Source: Candidatus Zixiibacteriota bacterium
GTDB lineage: Bacteria > Zixibacteria > MSB-5A5 > GN15 > FEB-12
Assembly: GCA_028289585.1 (NCBI GenBank)
Contig: JANQPI010000010.1
Location: 638,128 to 702,127 of the forward strand
Direction: 5' to 3'
Length of the DNA stretch: 64,000 nucleotides
Part shown: positions 42,025 through 51,974 of the stretch, in pieces
Layout of the letters: each line of letters starts with the position of its first letter
How positions within the stretch are numbered: the first letter of the stretch is position 1
Translations under genes and position numbers: made by a program
Notes under the pieces: model-generated
Databases searched by the model: none
The model's input: only the letters and a program-made list of their open reading frames with translations
Told to the model about the DNA's origin: nothing

Positions 42025-43362
42025 TTAGACAGGCCGCGGTGGCTTGTCCAAAATAACCGGTCCGGTGTCATACTGCCGCAGCGCTGTCAGTAGACTCACC
42101 TTGGTATTGGCGATGTTTAAGCGACGCCGAACCGACTTCCGCTGTTTCTTGATCGTGTCTTCAGAGACATTCAGAATCGATGCCATCTCCTTCGACGACA
42201 ATCCTTTCTTGATCATCTCACAGATCGTCAGCTCTCGCGGCGAAAGATCCGGATGGGCATGACGAAGATTGCCAATGAACGGCGAGGTGAGATCCGCCGC
42301 GAGGGAGTGTACCCATCGCAGCACTTCGGCATCCTCGGAAGCCAATCGCTTCTCAAGGCGCGTCAGGACCGGCGCGAGCAGCGTCTCCAGATTCACCCGC
42401 ATGTTGTCCGCCAGCTGCCGCTTGGCGAGCTCAAGATGCCCCAGCATTTCGTCGATCGCCTGCGTCTTGCGTTCCAGGGCAGCGGTAGTCGCACGGAGAC
42501 GGCGGTCGTAGTCTTCCAGGCGGTCGGTCAGCACCGCGAGCTCGGAGCGGTCAGTTACGACGACCAGTAGCCAGCCCGGATAATAGGCTAGTCGAGCCGC
42601 ACTCAGATCGATTTGTCCGTCTATCTCGCCGATATGCGCCAGTCGGGTAGTAGTCGTCAGCGATTCGATACTGCCTGCCGCTAAAGCGGCGAATCGATTC
42701 TGCAGTTCAGCCCACTCGGCGTCGGCAATCAACGTGGCGAACCGCCCCCCGAGCAGGTTCGGAGCCGTTTGTGCGACCAGACGTTCCAGAGGAGCATTGG
42801 TCGCAAGGATCGTAGAGTCGATAGCGACCACCGCGGTTGGCAGCGGCGATGCCGCCAGTAGCGACGCCAATTCCGGGGCGATGGCCAAGCCTCGGGAACC
42901 GCTGGTTGTGCCCCGGTCATCCGTTCGATGTCCATTCGTGCGACCGTTCTCTGTATGGCCGTTACCATCCGAGTGGATCGCCACTCGTCCGTTTTCTCCG
43001 TTCGCCTGCCAACAGCCGATCATTACCCCGCCATGGGGGCCATCAACCGGCCACGTCTCCAGCAGCAGTGTGCGGCTATCACCATTGGTGCCGAGCAGAA
43101 CACGGATCGTGCCGGAGCGCCGTTCGGCTACCAGGCGAGAAACCGGACCGGCCTGGTCGCCCAGAATGTCGCGCAGGAGAAGCGGTGCGCCGTTGGTCGA
43201 ACGATTGAACCCCAACAGATCTCGGGCGAGTTCGGAGATGTAGACGACCTCGCCTCGTGCCGTGGCGAGGAGAAAACTCTCCGGCGGTCCCGTTGCCGAT
43301 TGTTGCTGGGGGGTGAATGACGTCTGTGACGTGTCGTCGTCTGAGTCAGCGAACCGTGCCAT
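42025..43362 (-). CDS. PAS-domain LuxR-type transcriptional regulator
   Basis: 445 residues. Two PAS-like regions (about 20-100 and 165-280), a coiled coil (about 280-345), and a C-terminal LuxR/NarL helix-turn-helix (about 365-430: LSPRELTICEMIKKGLSSKEMASILNVSEDTIKKQRKSVRRRLNI, split here by its parts ELTICEMIKKG, SKEMASILNVSEDTIKKQR). No receiver domain, so ligand or partner sensing through PAS is likely. ATG with AAGGGG box. Monocistronic, with its own terminator. Target genes unknown. Confidence 0.9.
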   Translation of the reverse strand: MARFADSDDDTSQTSFTPQQQSATGPPESFLLATARGEVVYISELARDLLGFNRSTNGAPLLLRDILGDQAGPVSRLVAERRSGTIRVLLGTNGDSRTLLLETWPVDGPHGGVMIGCWQANGENGRVAIHSDGNGHTENGRTNGHRTDDRGTTSGSRGLAIAPELASLLAASPLPTAVVAIDSTILATNAPLERLVAQTAPNLLGGRFATLIADAEWAELQNRFAALAAGSIESLTTTTRLAHIGEIDGQIDLSAARLAYYPGWLLVVVTDRSELAVLTDRLEDYDRRLRATTAALERKTQAIDEMLGHLELAKRQLADNMRVNLETLLAPVLTRLEKRLASEDAEVLRWVHSLAADLTSPFIGNLRHAHPDLSPRELTICEMIKKGLSSKEMASILNVSEDTIKKQRKSVRRRLNIANTKVSLLTALRQYDTGPVILDKPPRPV

Positions 43363-43510
43363 CTCGCGTACCCCTTAACCTCGCGTCCCGAATCCACATG
43401 TGTGGCTACGTTCTGAGAGTATGTCGCATTTCTGTCGAAGTCCAGCGAAAAGTTAGACAATATCAGGCCGAATTGTCTAAAATGAAGTCAGGGAGTTACT
43501 TATCGATTTG

Positions 43511-44689
43511 TTAGGAAAGCTCGACAAGCGCGGTTGTCAGGTACTCCGACTCAGGGAAGCCGGGTGCAACCGGATGGTCAACCGGCTGGCCAAGTTCGAC
43601 AATAGTCCGTGCAGTTCCCCCTGCCTGAACGGCTGCACGCGACAACGTCTGTCGGAATAAACTCCGGCTAAATGCCTGTGAGCAGCTCGATACGGCCAGA
43701 ATCCCATTGGGAGACAGAAGACGCAGAACAGCCCGAAACAGCCAGTGGTACGCCTTGGCTCCTTCCGACAGGTGACGGCGATTCTTCACCAGCGCGGGAG
43801 GATCCAGAAGGACGAGGTCGTACGTCTCGTGAGATTCGCCAAGCCACTGAAAGACATCACCTTCGACCAGCTCGACGCGGTCTGACCAGCGTTTGGTCAA
43901 ATCGGTCTCGGCTTTTTCCAGTGCCGGCCGTGACGAATCGACCAACGTCATGTGGGCCGCGCCGCCCGTTAACGATGCCTGTGATAGCGAGCCGGAGTTA
44001 CTAAACAGGTCGAGTCCCCGCCGCCCGCTGCTGATCCTGCGAAGGGTCGCTCGGAGGTCACGCTGATCCAGGTAGTATCCAGTCTTCTGACCGCTGAGCA
44101 CCGCCGCCGATGCTGGTTCTCCGTCCTCCTGGAATGGGACAGCGTCGTTCACGGAACCAACGACTACCTCACAGCGGTTGGGAAGATGCTCTGCGCGCCG
44201 GCTTGGATTGTCCGACCGCTCGACAATGGCGGTCACCAGCGGCAACTGCTGGACGGCCGCGACAATTGCATCGCGCCAGCGTTCCATCCCGGCGGTGGTC
44301 AGCTGAATGACACACGCCTCTCCGTATCTATCAATGACCAGTCCAGGGAGCCCGTCGGACTCTCCGAAGACAATCCGATATCCTGTCGTGGGCGTTTCTG
44401 GGCCAAGACCGAGGTAGCGACGACGTCGATCGGCCGTAGCGATTTGGTGGGTAAGCCAATCGTCATTCGGCTGCGATTCGTTGCGGGTAAGCAGTCGAAC
44501 AGAGATGGAACCGGATGTCGACCAATGCCCCCAGCCAAGCGGCGCGCCACCTGCTGAAACAAGACGGACGAGATCGCCGTTGGTTGGGCGTTCTTCGGAC
44601 GGCTGGATTGCGCCGGTGAACAGCCACGGATGACCAGCGAGGATCGATCGTTCGCGCTGTGCTTTGATTCTTACGACGGGAGCAGACAC
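43511..44689 (-). CDS. RlmI-like class I rRNA (cytosine-C5) methyltransferase
   Basis: 392 residues from the GTG at 44689. The longer open frame starts inside the tRNA-Pro gene, so the downstream start is preferred. An N-terminal PUA-like domain (HPWLFTGAIQPSEERPTNGDLVRL) precedes a SAM-dependent methyltransferase with LDLFSNSGSLSQASLTGG (motif I), VELVEGDVFQWL and the catalytic-loop motif LVLLDPPALVKNR and AVSSCSQAFS. Resembles RlmI, which makes m5C1962 in 23S rRNA. Exact target inferred from family. Confidence 0.88.
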   Translation of the reverse strand: MSAPVVRIKAQRERSILAGHPWLFTGAIQPSEERPTNGDLVRLVSAGGAPLGWGHWSTSGSISVRLLTRNESQPNDDWLTHQIATADRRRRYLGLGPETPTTGYRIVFGESDGLPGLVIDRYGEACVIQLTTAGMERWRDAIVAAVQQLPLVTAIVERSDNPSRRAEHLPNRCEVVVGSVNDAVPFQEDGEPASAAVLSGQKTGYYLDQRDLRATLRRISSGRRGLDLFSNSGSLSQASLTGGAAHMTLVDSSRPALEKAETDLTKRWSDRVELVEGDVFQWLGESHETYDLVLLDPPALVKNRRHLSEGAKAYHWLFRAVLRLLSPNGILAVSSCSQAFSRSLFRQTLSRAAVQAGGTARTIVELGQPVDHPVAPGFPESEYLTTALVELS

Positions 44690-44715
44690 CAGCTCAGTCT
44701 CGCAGGGGGTCGAAA

Positions 44716-44791
<76 letters not shown>

Positions 44792-44881
44792 TAATGTCAG
44801 CATAAACGGGCGTGCCACCAAATTGGTCAAGCTCAAGTCGTTCCCCTTGCTCCCCGAGCAGAGACGCATAGTTTGTCAGCC

Positions 44882-45943
44882 ATGTCGTCAGTGTTACCAT
44901 CATTGATCGGATTCGATCTCGCCTCGCTCACCGACCTTCTCCGCGAACGAGGAGAGCCTGCCTATCGGGCGCGCCAGCTCTATGCGTGGCTCTACAAGCG
45001 TGGAGTGGAATCATTCGACGAGATGACCGATTTCAGCAAAGCACTGCGGGCCTGGCTTACGTCGTCATATTCGACCGCGCTGCTACCCGTCGATCAGCAT
45101 GCCCGATCAGCCGACGGCACTGAGAAGTGGCTGTTTCGTCTGCCCGACGGTCACCCGGTGGAGACGGTTCTCATCCCTGATGGCGATCGCCAAACGGTCT
45201 GTGTCTCCTCTCAGGCCGGGTGTGCCCTGGCCTGCCGATTCTGCGCAACCGGTACGATGGGGCTCTTGCGCAATCTTACGGTCGGTGAGATTCTCGCCCA
45301 ATTGGTCCACATTCGCCGTCTCTACGGACCCGACGCCTTCACGAACATCGTCTTTATGGGGATGGGTGAACCCCTGCATAACTTTGATAATCTCGTGGCC
45401 TCCCTGCGGATCATTACCGATCCGGAAGCAATGGCGATCGGTAAACGTCGTGTGACCGTTTCAACGTCGGGGGTAACCCCCAAGATTCGCAAGCTGGCCG
45501 ATTCGGGTGTGAATGTCCGGTTTGCGCTTTCCCTTCATGCGGCAACCCAGGAAAAGCGGGAGACGATCATGCCGATCGCACGAACGTTCGGACTACCCAA
45601 TCTGATGGAGGCGGTGCACTACTATGCGCGAACCTCAGGGGATCGTGTCTTGCTGGAATACATCGTTTTCGATGGCTTTAACGATACGGCGAGTGATGCC
45701 GACGCCTTGGTCGGTCTTATCCACGGGCTTCCCTGCAAGATCAATCTCCTCCCATATAATCCCGTTCCCGGGTTGGACTTCAAACGACCGAGCGACGATC
45801 GCGTTGACTGGTTCGCGCGGCAACTGGCTCCACGAACACCCGCGGTAACCGTACGCCGGAGTCGTGGTCGGGATATCGATGCTGCCTGTGGGCAACTCGC
45901 CGCTCGAGACTTGGCGCCAAACCGATCTCGGCTTTCGGTGTAA
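44882..45943 (+). CDS. rlmN: Dual-specificity 23S rRNA/tRNA adenine-C2 methyltransferase
   Basis: 353 residues from the ATG at 44882. Radical SAM enzyme that methylates A2503 of 23S rRNA and A37 of some tRNAs. The cluster motif is CALACRFCATG (CxxxCxxC). Other marks: NIVFMGMGEPLHN, RRVTVSTSGVTPKI, ALSLHAATQEKR, and the C-terminal catalytic Cys in DIDAACGQLA; the mobile catalytic Cys pair is thus intact. The N-terminal helical domain starts LTDLLRERGEPAYRARQLYAW. Confidence 0.96.
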   Translation: MSSVLPSLIGFDLASLTDLLRERGEPAYRARQLYAWLYKRGVESFDEMTDFSKALRAWLTSSYSTALLPVDQHARSADGTEKWLFRLPDGHPVETVLIPDGDRQTVCVSSQAGCALACRFCATGTMGLLRNLTVGEILAQLVHIRRLYGPDAFTNIVFMGMGEPLHNFDNLVASLRIITDPEAMAIGKRRVTVSTSGVTPKIRKLADSGVNVRFALSLHAATQEKRETIMPIARTFGLPNLMEAVHYYARTSGDRVLLEYIVFDGFNDTASDADALVGLIHGLPCKINLLPYNPVPGLDFKRPSDDRVDWFARQLAPRTPAVTVRRSRGRDIDAACGQLAARDLAPNRSRLSV

Positions 45944-45985
45944 CAACGAATCAGATGACCACTTTGAAAAAGAGGTAGATACTCG

Positions 45986-47392
45986 ATGCTACGACAGCGC
46001 ATCCGCTTATTCATGCTTCTGGCGTTGATAGTCTCAGCTCCGCTGGTGGCCAACGATGCGAATGATCTGCAGATCTCTTTTCTCGAAATGCCTCAGCCGC
46101 GCTGGGGTGACCAGCGGATCTCGTTTACTGTGACGAACCCCGGCAGTTGGATCCGGTACGTGGTGGTTGAAACGCAGGTCGTATTCACTCATGGCGGCCC
46201 GCAGCGAACGCAACGGCAGAACTATCTGCTCCTGCCGGACGAAGAAAAGGATGTCATCTCGGTGGTATCAATGCCGGCAACCTACGGTACCGCCGCCGTC
46301 AGCGTCACACTTTACGACGTTATTGACACCCTGGACTACATTGCACCATCGATGCAGATTTTCTCGGAAACAGATACGATTGATTTCCAGCCGTCGGCTG
46401 CGGCCCGGGCGATGCTCGATCAGCCGCTGCTCTTCCCGAGCCGCGTTGCCAAGGGACCACTCTATGATACCGACATCGCGCGGATAATCGTCCGATTGCT
46501 TGCCGAAGATAAGTCGGTGAGTGACATTGCGGCTCTTCTCGACACCGAGGAGCGCATCGTCGACGATGTCGTGAGGATGCTGGTACGCCACGGACAGGCT
46601 GTTCGGGAAACGGCAGGTCGATTTTCTGTGACGTTTCCGGTCGTGCCGGCGGAGCTCGCCATTGCCGGCTTCGAGTTTGCTGAACGGTATGGTGATTCGC
46701 TGGTCGCGGCCATTCTGGCTGATTGGGAACAGTTCCCAGCTTATCGGGACTCACTGATTGCGGCCGGATCTCTTTCCGCTGACCGGAACGACTTTCTCGG
46801 CGGCGGAGCCGCCCTGCACCGTAGCTTCCCGCTCATTGGTGCCCTGCTTCTGTGGAGCCATCTGGGACATCGTTTTGTCGTCGACGGGCGGGATCTTGAC
46901 ATGTATCCGATGTCAGATCCTTGCCATGCCGAAGCCCGGCAGTTCATGTACGGTGTTGTCGGTGACTCCAACGTGGTTAGTAATATCTTCTATTATCTAA
47001 CGGGCGTTGGCGGCCAGCACGAGATCTACTACAAGACAACCGAAATGGCGATGAACTGCCCCGACGAGCTTGTCCCCGGGCAGCGACTGCCTCGCGGCCG
47101 CGGGTGGCGCGTGGGCGAGGATGAATCGGTGACGATCGTTCTTATGGATCCCGGTCTGGTTGGTCCCGCGCTGGAACGACTGGGAACTCAGGCGCGGCCG
47201 TTGGTCGATAGACTCGCATCGGCTGTTACGCCGGTGCTGGCGGACCACAACGTCACCGATTTGTCGACCGCGTTGCGGTTCTGGCTGTGGGGATTGATCG
47301 CCGAGCGCGTCACCGATCAGCTCATCACTCGGGAGGTCCTTCCGAGCGACGAAGATGTTGCTTACAAACTTGTCTCCCGGGGAGGGAATTAG
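45986..47392 (+). CDS. Secreted protein of unknown function
   Basis: 468 residues with a signal peptide (MLRQRIRLFMLLALIVSAPLVA). Residues about 25-125 look like an immunoglobulin-type beta sandwich (RISFTVTNPGSWIRYVVVETQVVF). A helical region follows with a winged-helix-like stretch (about 165-220: IARIIVRLLAEDKSVSDIAALLDTEERIVDDVVRMLV), odd for a secreted protein. The C-terminal 240 residues are unassigned. Followed 2 bases later by a lipoprotein gene, so the two likely act together. No family recognised. Confidence 0.72.
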   Translation: MLRQRIRLFMLLALIVSAPLVANDANDLQISFLEMPQPRWGDQRISFTVTNPGSWIRYVVVETQVVFTHGGPQRTQRQNYLLLPDEEKDVISVVSMPATYGTAAVSVTLYDVIDTLDYIAPSMQIFSETDTIDFQPSAAARAMLDQPLLFPSRVAKGPLYDTDIARIIVRLLAEDKSVSDIAALLDTEERIVDDVVRMLVRHGQAVRETAGRFSVTFPVVPAELAIAGFEFAERYGDSLVAAILADWEQFPAYRDSLIAAGSLSADRNDFLGGGAALHRSFPLIGALLLWSHLGHRFVVDGRDLDMYPMSDPCHAEARQFMYGVVGDSNVVSNIFYYLTGVGGQHEIYYKTTEMAMNCPDELVPGQRLPRGRGWRVGEDESVTIVLMDPGLVGPALERLGTQARPLVDRLASAVTPVLADHNVTDLSTALRFWLWGLIAERVTDQLITREVLPSDEDVAYKLVSRGGN

Positions 47393-47394
47393 TG

Positions 47395-47892
47395 ATGGCG
47401 TTTCCCACTGGTCTCCGTCGTATCGTCTGTGGCTGTATTCTGCTCGTCGTAGGGTGTCAAGCTCCACCGGAAGATGTCGATGTTCCGGATCACGATCCTG
47501 GCCCGATCATCAAGGCCCAGCTGAATGCCCTCAGTGAGGCGTTACGTACTGATTCGGATTCTGCCCTGCGTCCGCTGATTTCGGCGGAGGGAGCACGCTT
47601 TGGTGTCGCCGATTCGTTGTCGCGCCTGATTGCCGACACGTTGATTAGCTTCGATCACTTCGGCGATTGTGAGTTTGTCTATACCGATGAATTCGCTCGA
47701 TTCGATTGCTTTGTCGTTGGTCCGACCGACACTGGCTCAACGCTGATTACTTTGACTCTGAGGATGCAACCCGACTCGTCGTGGCTCCTTGACCGGGTGG
47801 AAACGGGGGTGCGGCCCCTAACGCGGCCCGACGACGGCATCAACATCGACTCTCTCGTCGAGGCTGAGCTGCAGCCGCCGACGGGCGACTAA
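47395..47892 (+). CDS. Small lipoprotein, unknown function
   Basis: 165 residues. Start at the ATG directly after GTG at 47392; lipobox LLVVGC. The mature part (QLNALSEALRTDSDSALRPLISAEGARFGV... and ITLTLRMQPDSSWLLDRVE) has the outline of a small alpha+beta NTF2-like fold, but this is only an impression. Co-transcribed with the preceding secreted protein gene. Confidence 0.72.
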   Translation: MAFPTGLRRIVCGCILLVVGCQAPPEDVDVPDHDPGPIIKAQLNALSEALRTDSDSALRPLISAEGARFGVADSLSRLIADTLISFDHFGDCEFVYTDEFARFDCFVVGPTDTGSTLITLTLRMQPDSSWLLDRVETGVRPLTRPDDGINIDSLVEAELQPPTGD

Positions 47893-47925
47893 CCATCATC
47901 GCGACTCATCACGAACAAATGAAAA

Positions 47926-47953
47926 CGGCCCGCTCTCATTCGAGGGCGGGCCG
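47926..47953 (-). terminator. Bidirectional hairpin terminator
   Basis: Stem CGGCCCGCTCTC/GAGGGCGGGCCG (12 bp, one G-T), loop ATTC. On the minus strand it is followed by TTTTC and lies 27 bases past the protease gene stop; on the plus strand it lies 34 bases past the lipoprotein stop. Confidence 0.7.
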
Positions 47954-47979
47954 CTTGGTTATGCGGATTTGGTATCGGA

Positions 47980-49776
47980 TTACAGCTCTGCCTTCTCCGG
48001 GCTAGCTCCCTCCGAAATAGCGGTCGAATAGCGGCCATCGGTGGTGAGCAGTTCGACTGCTTCAAGGACCGCTTTGTCCTGCTTGAGAATCAGCTGTTCG
48101 TACATGCCTGCCTGCCCCGCGACCGCGGTGACGACTTCGCGCTTGATGGCCCGCTTGATGTAGTCCATCGACGCCAGGAAGTCGGCGTCTTTTTCCTTCG
48201 CGATCACCGTTTCCAGCTTGTCGAGCGCCGGCTGGAAGAGATCACGCTTGTTCTCTTCGTCGATCGTTGCGGCCATATCTTCCATGGCAATTTCCAGCGC
48301 CGATTTGTAGGAGAACTCGCGCTCACTGAGAAAGGCTCGGAAGTCGTCGATGATCTCGTCGGTAACCTCAAAGCGAGTCGGGTCGAGCTGCGGATTGTCT
48401 GCGACATGACGAACCGCGAAATCGAAGAACATCGACTGACGCTCGAGATTGATCTCAATCACTTTCCACGACTCCGGGTCGAGGCGAAGATCGGGAACGA
48501 TACCGCCGCCACCGTAGACAACCCGGCCGTTATTGGTACGAAAGATCTCACGATCTTCAATCGAGATCGAATCGACCTCGCTCAGTTCTGCTTCAAGGGA
48601 AACGTCTTTGCTCTGACGATCCTCGCGTTGAATGCAGCGCCCCGACGGAACATAGTATTTGGCCGTTGTCAGCTTGAGCCGGATCGAGCCATCGTTGGTG
48701 ATCGGGAAAATCTTCTGCACCAGACCCTTTCCGTAGGTCGTCTGTCCCATGATGATGCCCCGGTCCCAATCCTGTACGGCCCCCGCGACAATCTCTGATG
48801 CTGATGCTGTGCCGCCGTCGACCAGGATCACCAACGGCTTTTCGGGGAAGAGGGCAGGCTGCTTCGACCGGAAAAATTCTTCTGAGCCGGGATCCTTGCC
48901 CTGCGTGTAGACAATTGTGCGGCCGCTATCGAGGAACAGGTCGGCGACCTCATTCGCCTGATCAAGCAGCCCACCGCCATTGGAGCGAAGGTCAAAGATC
49001 AAGGCCGAAACCGAATCCTGATGATTGAGTTCGTTAATCGCCTCGCGCAATTCGTGCGACGTCTCCTCCGCGAAGCGGGAGAGGCGGACATACCCAATGT
49101 CGGTACCTGGTACCACGCCGGAGTAGTTCACCGACTTCAGTTCGATGACCGCGCGTTCGACTTCAAAATCGATTGGCTTTTTGATCCCCTCACGCCGAAT
49201 CGTTAAGTTGATTGATGTCCCCGCCGGTCCTCGCATTAGTTTTGATGCCTCCGAAGATGTCATGCCTTCGGTTGAGATCGTGTCGATCCTGATAATCTTG
49301 TCACCGGCGCGCAGACCTTTTCGTTGAGCTGGGGTGCCTTCGATCGGGGCGATGATGCGAATAAAATTGTCGCGTGAGTCAATCTGCATACCGAGTCCGG
49401 AATACTTGCCCGAAGTTGCTTCCATCAGTTGCTGGTACGATTCCTGAGGCATGACCACTGAGAAGCGGTCGAGATCGGAGAGCATCCCCTTGATTCCGGC
49501 TTCAACGAGATCAGCGGGGTCAATCTCTTCCATGTAGTTATCACGGATCTTGAGTGCCGCTTCGTGCAGCTTGCGAACGTTCTTAAAGAACTGGTCGGCG
49601 GTGCGCTGCGCCGGCTGTTGCTGGCTCGGCTCGGAGACATCGATGCGAATGGTGTCGGCCCAGAGGACATTTGAGTCGGCCGCCTCAGCCTGCCGCGCGT
49701 CGCCGGGCGAAACTTGCCACAGAACGGCGATCGCGAAGATGGTAAGACCAAAAAGCTGCAGAGTGTAGCGCAACAT
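47980..49776 (-). CDS. S41 C-terminal processing peptidase
   Basis: 598 residues. Signal segment, helical region, PDZ domain (about 120-205: SGLGMQIDSRDNFIRIIAPIEGTPAQ) and S41 catalytic domain with the nucleophile Ser in DGGTASASEIVAGAVQD and Lys in TYGKGLVQ. A C-terminal extension of about 140 residues is mostly helical (TDEIIDDFRAFLSEREF..., YIKRAIKREVVTAVAG). Periplasmic protease that trims or degrades envelope proteins in relatives. GGAGG box before the ATG. Confidence 0.94.
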   Translation of the reverse strand: MLRYTLQLFGLTIFAIAVLWQVSPGDARQAEAADSNVLWADTIRIDVSEPSQQQPAQRTADQFFKNVRKLHEAALKIRDNYMEEIDPADLVEAGIKGMLSDLDRFSVVMPQESYQQLMEATSGKYSGLGMQIDSRDNFIRIIAPIEGTPAQRKGLRAGDKIIRIDTISTEGMTSSEASKLMRGPAGTSINLTIRREGIKKPIDFEVERAVIELKSVNYSGVVPGTDIGYVRLSRFAEETSHELREAINELNHQDSVSALIFDLRSNGGGLLDQANEVADLFLDSGRTIVYTQGKDPGSEEFFRSKQPALFPEKPLVILVDGGTASASEIVAGAVQDWDRGIIMGQTTYGKGLVQKIFPITNDGSIRLKLTTAKYYVPSGRCIQREDRQSKDVSLEAELSEVDSISIEDREIFRTNNGRVVYGGGGIVPDLRLDPESWKVIEINLERQSMFFDFAVRHVADNPQLDPTRFEVTDEIIDDFRAFLSEREFSYKSALEIAMEDMAATIDEENKRDLFQPALDKLETVIAKEKDADFLASMDYIKRAIKREVVTAVAGQAGMYEQLILKQDKAVLEAVELLTTDGRYSTAISEGASPEKAEL

Positions 49777-49999
49777 AGTTCCTCCGGATTGCAGAAAATC
49801 AGACCGACACAGCCGACTTCGGCATGCTGGGGGTGAAGCAAACAGCTGATCGCGGGATGCGTCAACCGCCTTTCTGCTCTTACTACCCCTGGCGATGGCC
49901 GGGAGTTTCCCGGTTTTTCGGCCTTAAGCCGATTCTCAGCGGTGGCCGTCGAGCGTTAATGTCGCAACCTCAAGGCCAAATTAGCCGTCTGTTCACATT

Positions 50000-50788
50000 A
50001 TGCACCGTTGGTCGCGCCTCAGTCGAACCCCTTTCTTCGCCATCTGTCTGAGTCTGCTGCTCCCCGGAGCAGGGCACATTTGGTGGCGAGAAGTCGCTTT
50101 TGGAATCTTTATCTTCCTGATCACGATTCTCGCGGCTGCGGTTGCCTTCGTGAATCTTCTGATCCCGTTGCCGCTGGCCGCTCAGATTCCGTTACTCGGC
50201 CTCCCGCTCATCTTCTACCTCGCCAGCTTCATTGATTTGCATCGGACGATCCGTCGCAAGCGGGGGACAACGAGCCCAATACCCCGCTATCTTGCGATTT
50301 CCATGCTTCTTGGAGCGGTCGTGTATCAGCTTGTCGCGCCAACTGCTCCCGGCGCATTCCTTATTGCCAACCGCCCGGTCTGGTACCGCCAGAGTGACAA
50401 TTCCGCCTTTCCGCTCGCTCGGACGGGGGATTGGATAAGCGCCCAGCCAGTCGCCTATTCGGCCCGGGTCAATTTCCTGCCACAGCGAATCTGGTATGCA
50501 TTGCCGCAACGGGGGGAGTGGGTGACGATTGGATCGTCGGAGCGGCGAACCGTTCTGGTGGTCGCCCGCCCGGGGGAACGCGTCGGCGTTCGTGATGGTC
50601 TGCTGATCGCCGACGGTCAAATCGTCCAGGGGTGGCTACCCACCGGGGTTGGCTTGACCGGTGACTGGGATTTGCGCGATGTCGGAGCTGGCTCTATACT
50701 CGTAGCTACGCTCAGTACGGCTCAGATTCGTCAACTCATCGAAGTTCCCTTGGAGGAGGTCGTCGGTCGCGCCGACCCTTTGTTGTGA
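50000..50788 (+). CDS. Membrane protein of unknown function
   Basis: 262 residues. Three to four hydrophobic segments in the first 120 residues (MHRWSRLSRTPFFAICLSLLLPGAGHIWW and on), then a soluble beta-rich part. LLLPGAGHIWWREVAFGIFIF resembles the short 'GxGxxYxG'-type helices seen beside signal peptidase proteins, and GAFLIANRPVWYRQSDNSAFPLARTGDWI faintly recalls the substrate pocket region of signal peptidase I, but no catalytic Ser-Lys pair is evident. Its stop overlaps the GTG of the HAD phosphatase gene. Confidence 0.72.
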   Translation: MHRWSRLSRTPFFAICLSLLLPGAGHIWWREVAFGIFIFLITILAAAVAFVNLLIPLPLAAQIPLLGLPLIFYLASFIDLHRTIRRKRGTTSPIPRYLAISMLLGAVVYQLVAPTAPGAFLIANRPVWYRQSDNSAFPLARTGDWISAQPVAYSARVNFLPQRIWYALPQRGEWVTIGSSERRTVLVVARPGERVGVRDGLLIADGQIVQGWLPTGVGLTGDWDLRDVGAGSILVATLSTAQIRQLIEVPLEEVVGRADPLL

Positions 50789-51444
50789 CACAGATCGCTC
50801 AACTGTTGTTTGATCTCGATGGAACGCTGATCGATTCATCGGACGGTGTCGTCGCGGCAATCAACGGTTCACTGGCTGATCATGGTGTCGCGCCTCGTCC
50901 CGCGAACGAACTCGCTCCGTACATTGGCTACCCGCTCAAGGATGTTTACCGCAACTACGTCGACGCGTCGTTTGAATCCCTGTACACGTCGTTCCGTCGT
51001 CACGCCGAAACGACTGTCGTTGCGGCCGCACAGCCGCTACCGGGAGCTGACGAGGCATTGCGTGAGGTTGTTGCTCGTGGCTGGCCGATTGCCCTGGTAA
51101 CCACCAAGTCACGCGAGCACGTTGATGGGATCCTCCATAAACTGGGTTGGAATGTGATGTTCCAGGCGACGGTAACGAGTGATGATGTTGCCGATGTAAA
51201 ACCGCATCCGGAGGCGCTTGCGTCGGCAGCCAAGCAGTTGCCGTCCGACGTGGTTGCGACGGCGATGATTGGTGATACGGTGAATGACATTATGCCGGCA
51301 CAGGCCTTGGGTATGACAACGATAGCGGTGGCGTCTCCGTACGGGCGTCACGAGCGCGTGAAAGCCCTGCATCCGGATTACTGGATAAACGAGATTTCCG
51401 ATCTCATTGGCATCCTGCCATACCGACGGGAGGTAACACCATGA
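50785..51444 (+). CDS. HAD-superfamily phosphatase, phosphoglycolate phosphatase-like
   Basis: 219 residues. HAD motifs: LLFDLDGTLIDS (nucleophile Asp), VTTKS (motif II), Lys in KPHPEAL (motif III) and MIGDTVNDIMPAQALG (motif IV). A small helical cap follows motif I, as in Gph/PpaX. Start GTG overlaps the preceding stop; its own stop overlaps the ogt start, so the genes are translationally coupled. Confidence 0.93.
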   Translation: MTQIAQLLFDLDGTLIDSSDGVVAAINGSLADHGVAPRPANELAPYIGYPLKDVYRNYVDASFESLYTSFRRHAETTVVAAAQPLPGADEALREVVARGWPIALVTTKSREHVDGILHKLGWNVMFQATVTSDDVADVKPHPEALASAAKQLPSDVVATAMIGDTVNDIMPAQALGMTTIAVASPYGRHERVKALHPDYWINEISDLIGILPYRREVTP

Positions 51445-51947
51445 CAACGCCTTTAGCTGTTCGTGAACTCCGCACCGATTGGGGCCGTCTGGGACTGATC
51501 GCCACGGATACCCATCTGCAATTCATTGACTTTTTGGCTCCGCGCACTCCGGAGAAATGGTGGCTATCGCATACGGACAGTGATGTGCAACGGCCGAAGC
51601 GTCATCCCATCCTCGACCAAACGGAGCGTGAGTTGACGGATTACTTTGCCGGACGGCGAACCGACTTCTCCGTCCCTCTGGAGCTTAAGGTTACGCCGTT
51701 CCAGCAGGAAGTCCTCGAGCGAGTGCGAGCGATTCCCTATGGCGAGACACGCTCGTACAGCGAGATTGCCGCGCAGGTCAAACGGCCGAAGGCTGCCCGA
51801 GCTGTGGGTACCGCCAACGCCCGGAATCCTATTCCTCTCATCGTTCCCTGTCATCGTGTCGTGGGTGCCAATGGCCTGGGTGGCTACGGCGGTGGACTTG
51901 ACCTGAAGGTCCGACTGCTCGACTTTGAGCAGGAACAGCTCGGGTAA
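51441..51947 (+). CDS. ogt: Methylated-DNA-protein cysteine methyltransferase
   Basis: 168 residues. Repairs O6-methylguanine by transfer to its own Cys in IPLIVPCHRVVGANGLGGY. The DNA-binding helix-turn-helix IPYGETRSYSEIAAQVKRPKAARAVGTANARNP (seen as GETRSYSEIA and ARAVGTANA) is intact. Overlaps the HAD gene by four bases. Confidence 0.95.
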   Translation: MTTPLAVRELRTDWGRLGLIATDTHLQFIDFLAPRTPEKWWLSHTDSDVQRPKRHPILDQTERELTDYFAGRRTDFSVPLELKVTPFQQEVLERVRAIPYGETRSYSEIAAQVKRPKAARAVGTANARNPIPLIVPCHRVVGANGLGGYGGGLDLKVRLLDFEQEQLG

Positions 51948-51974
51948 CAACCGACATCGACAAGGTGGTCAACG

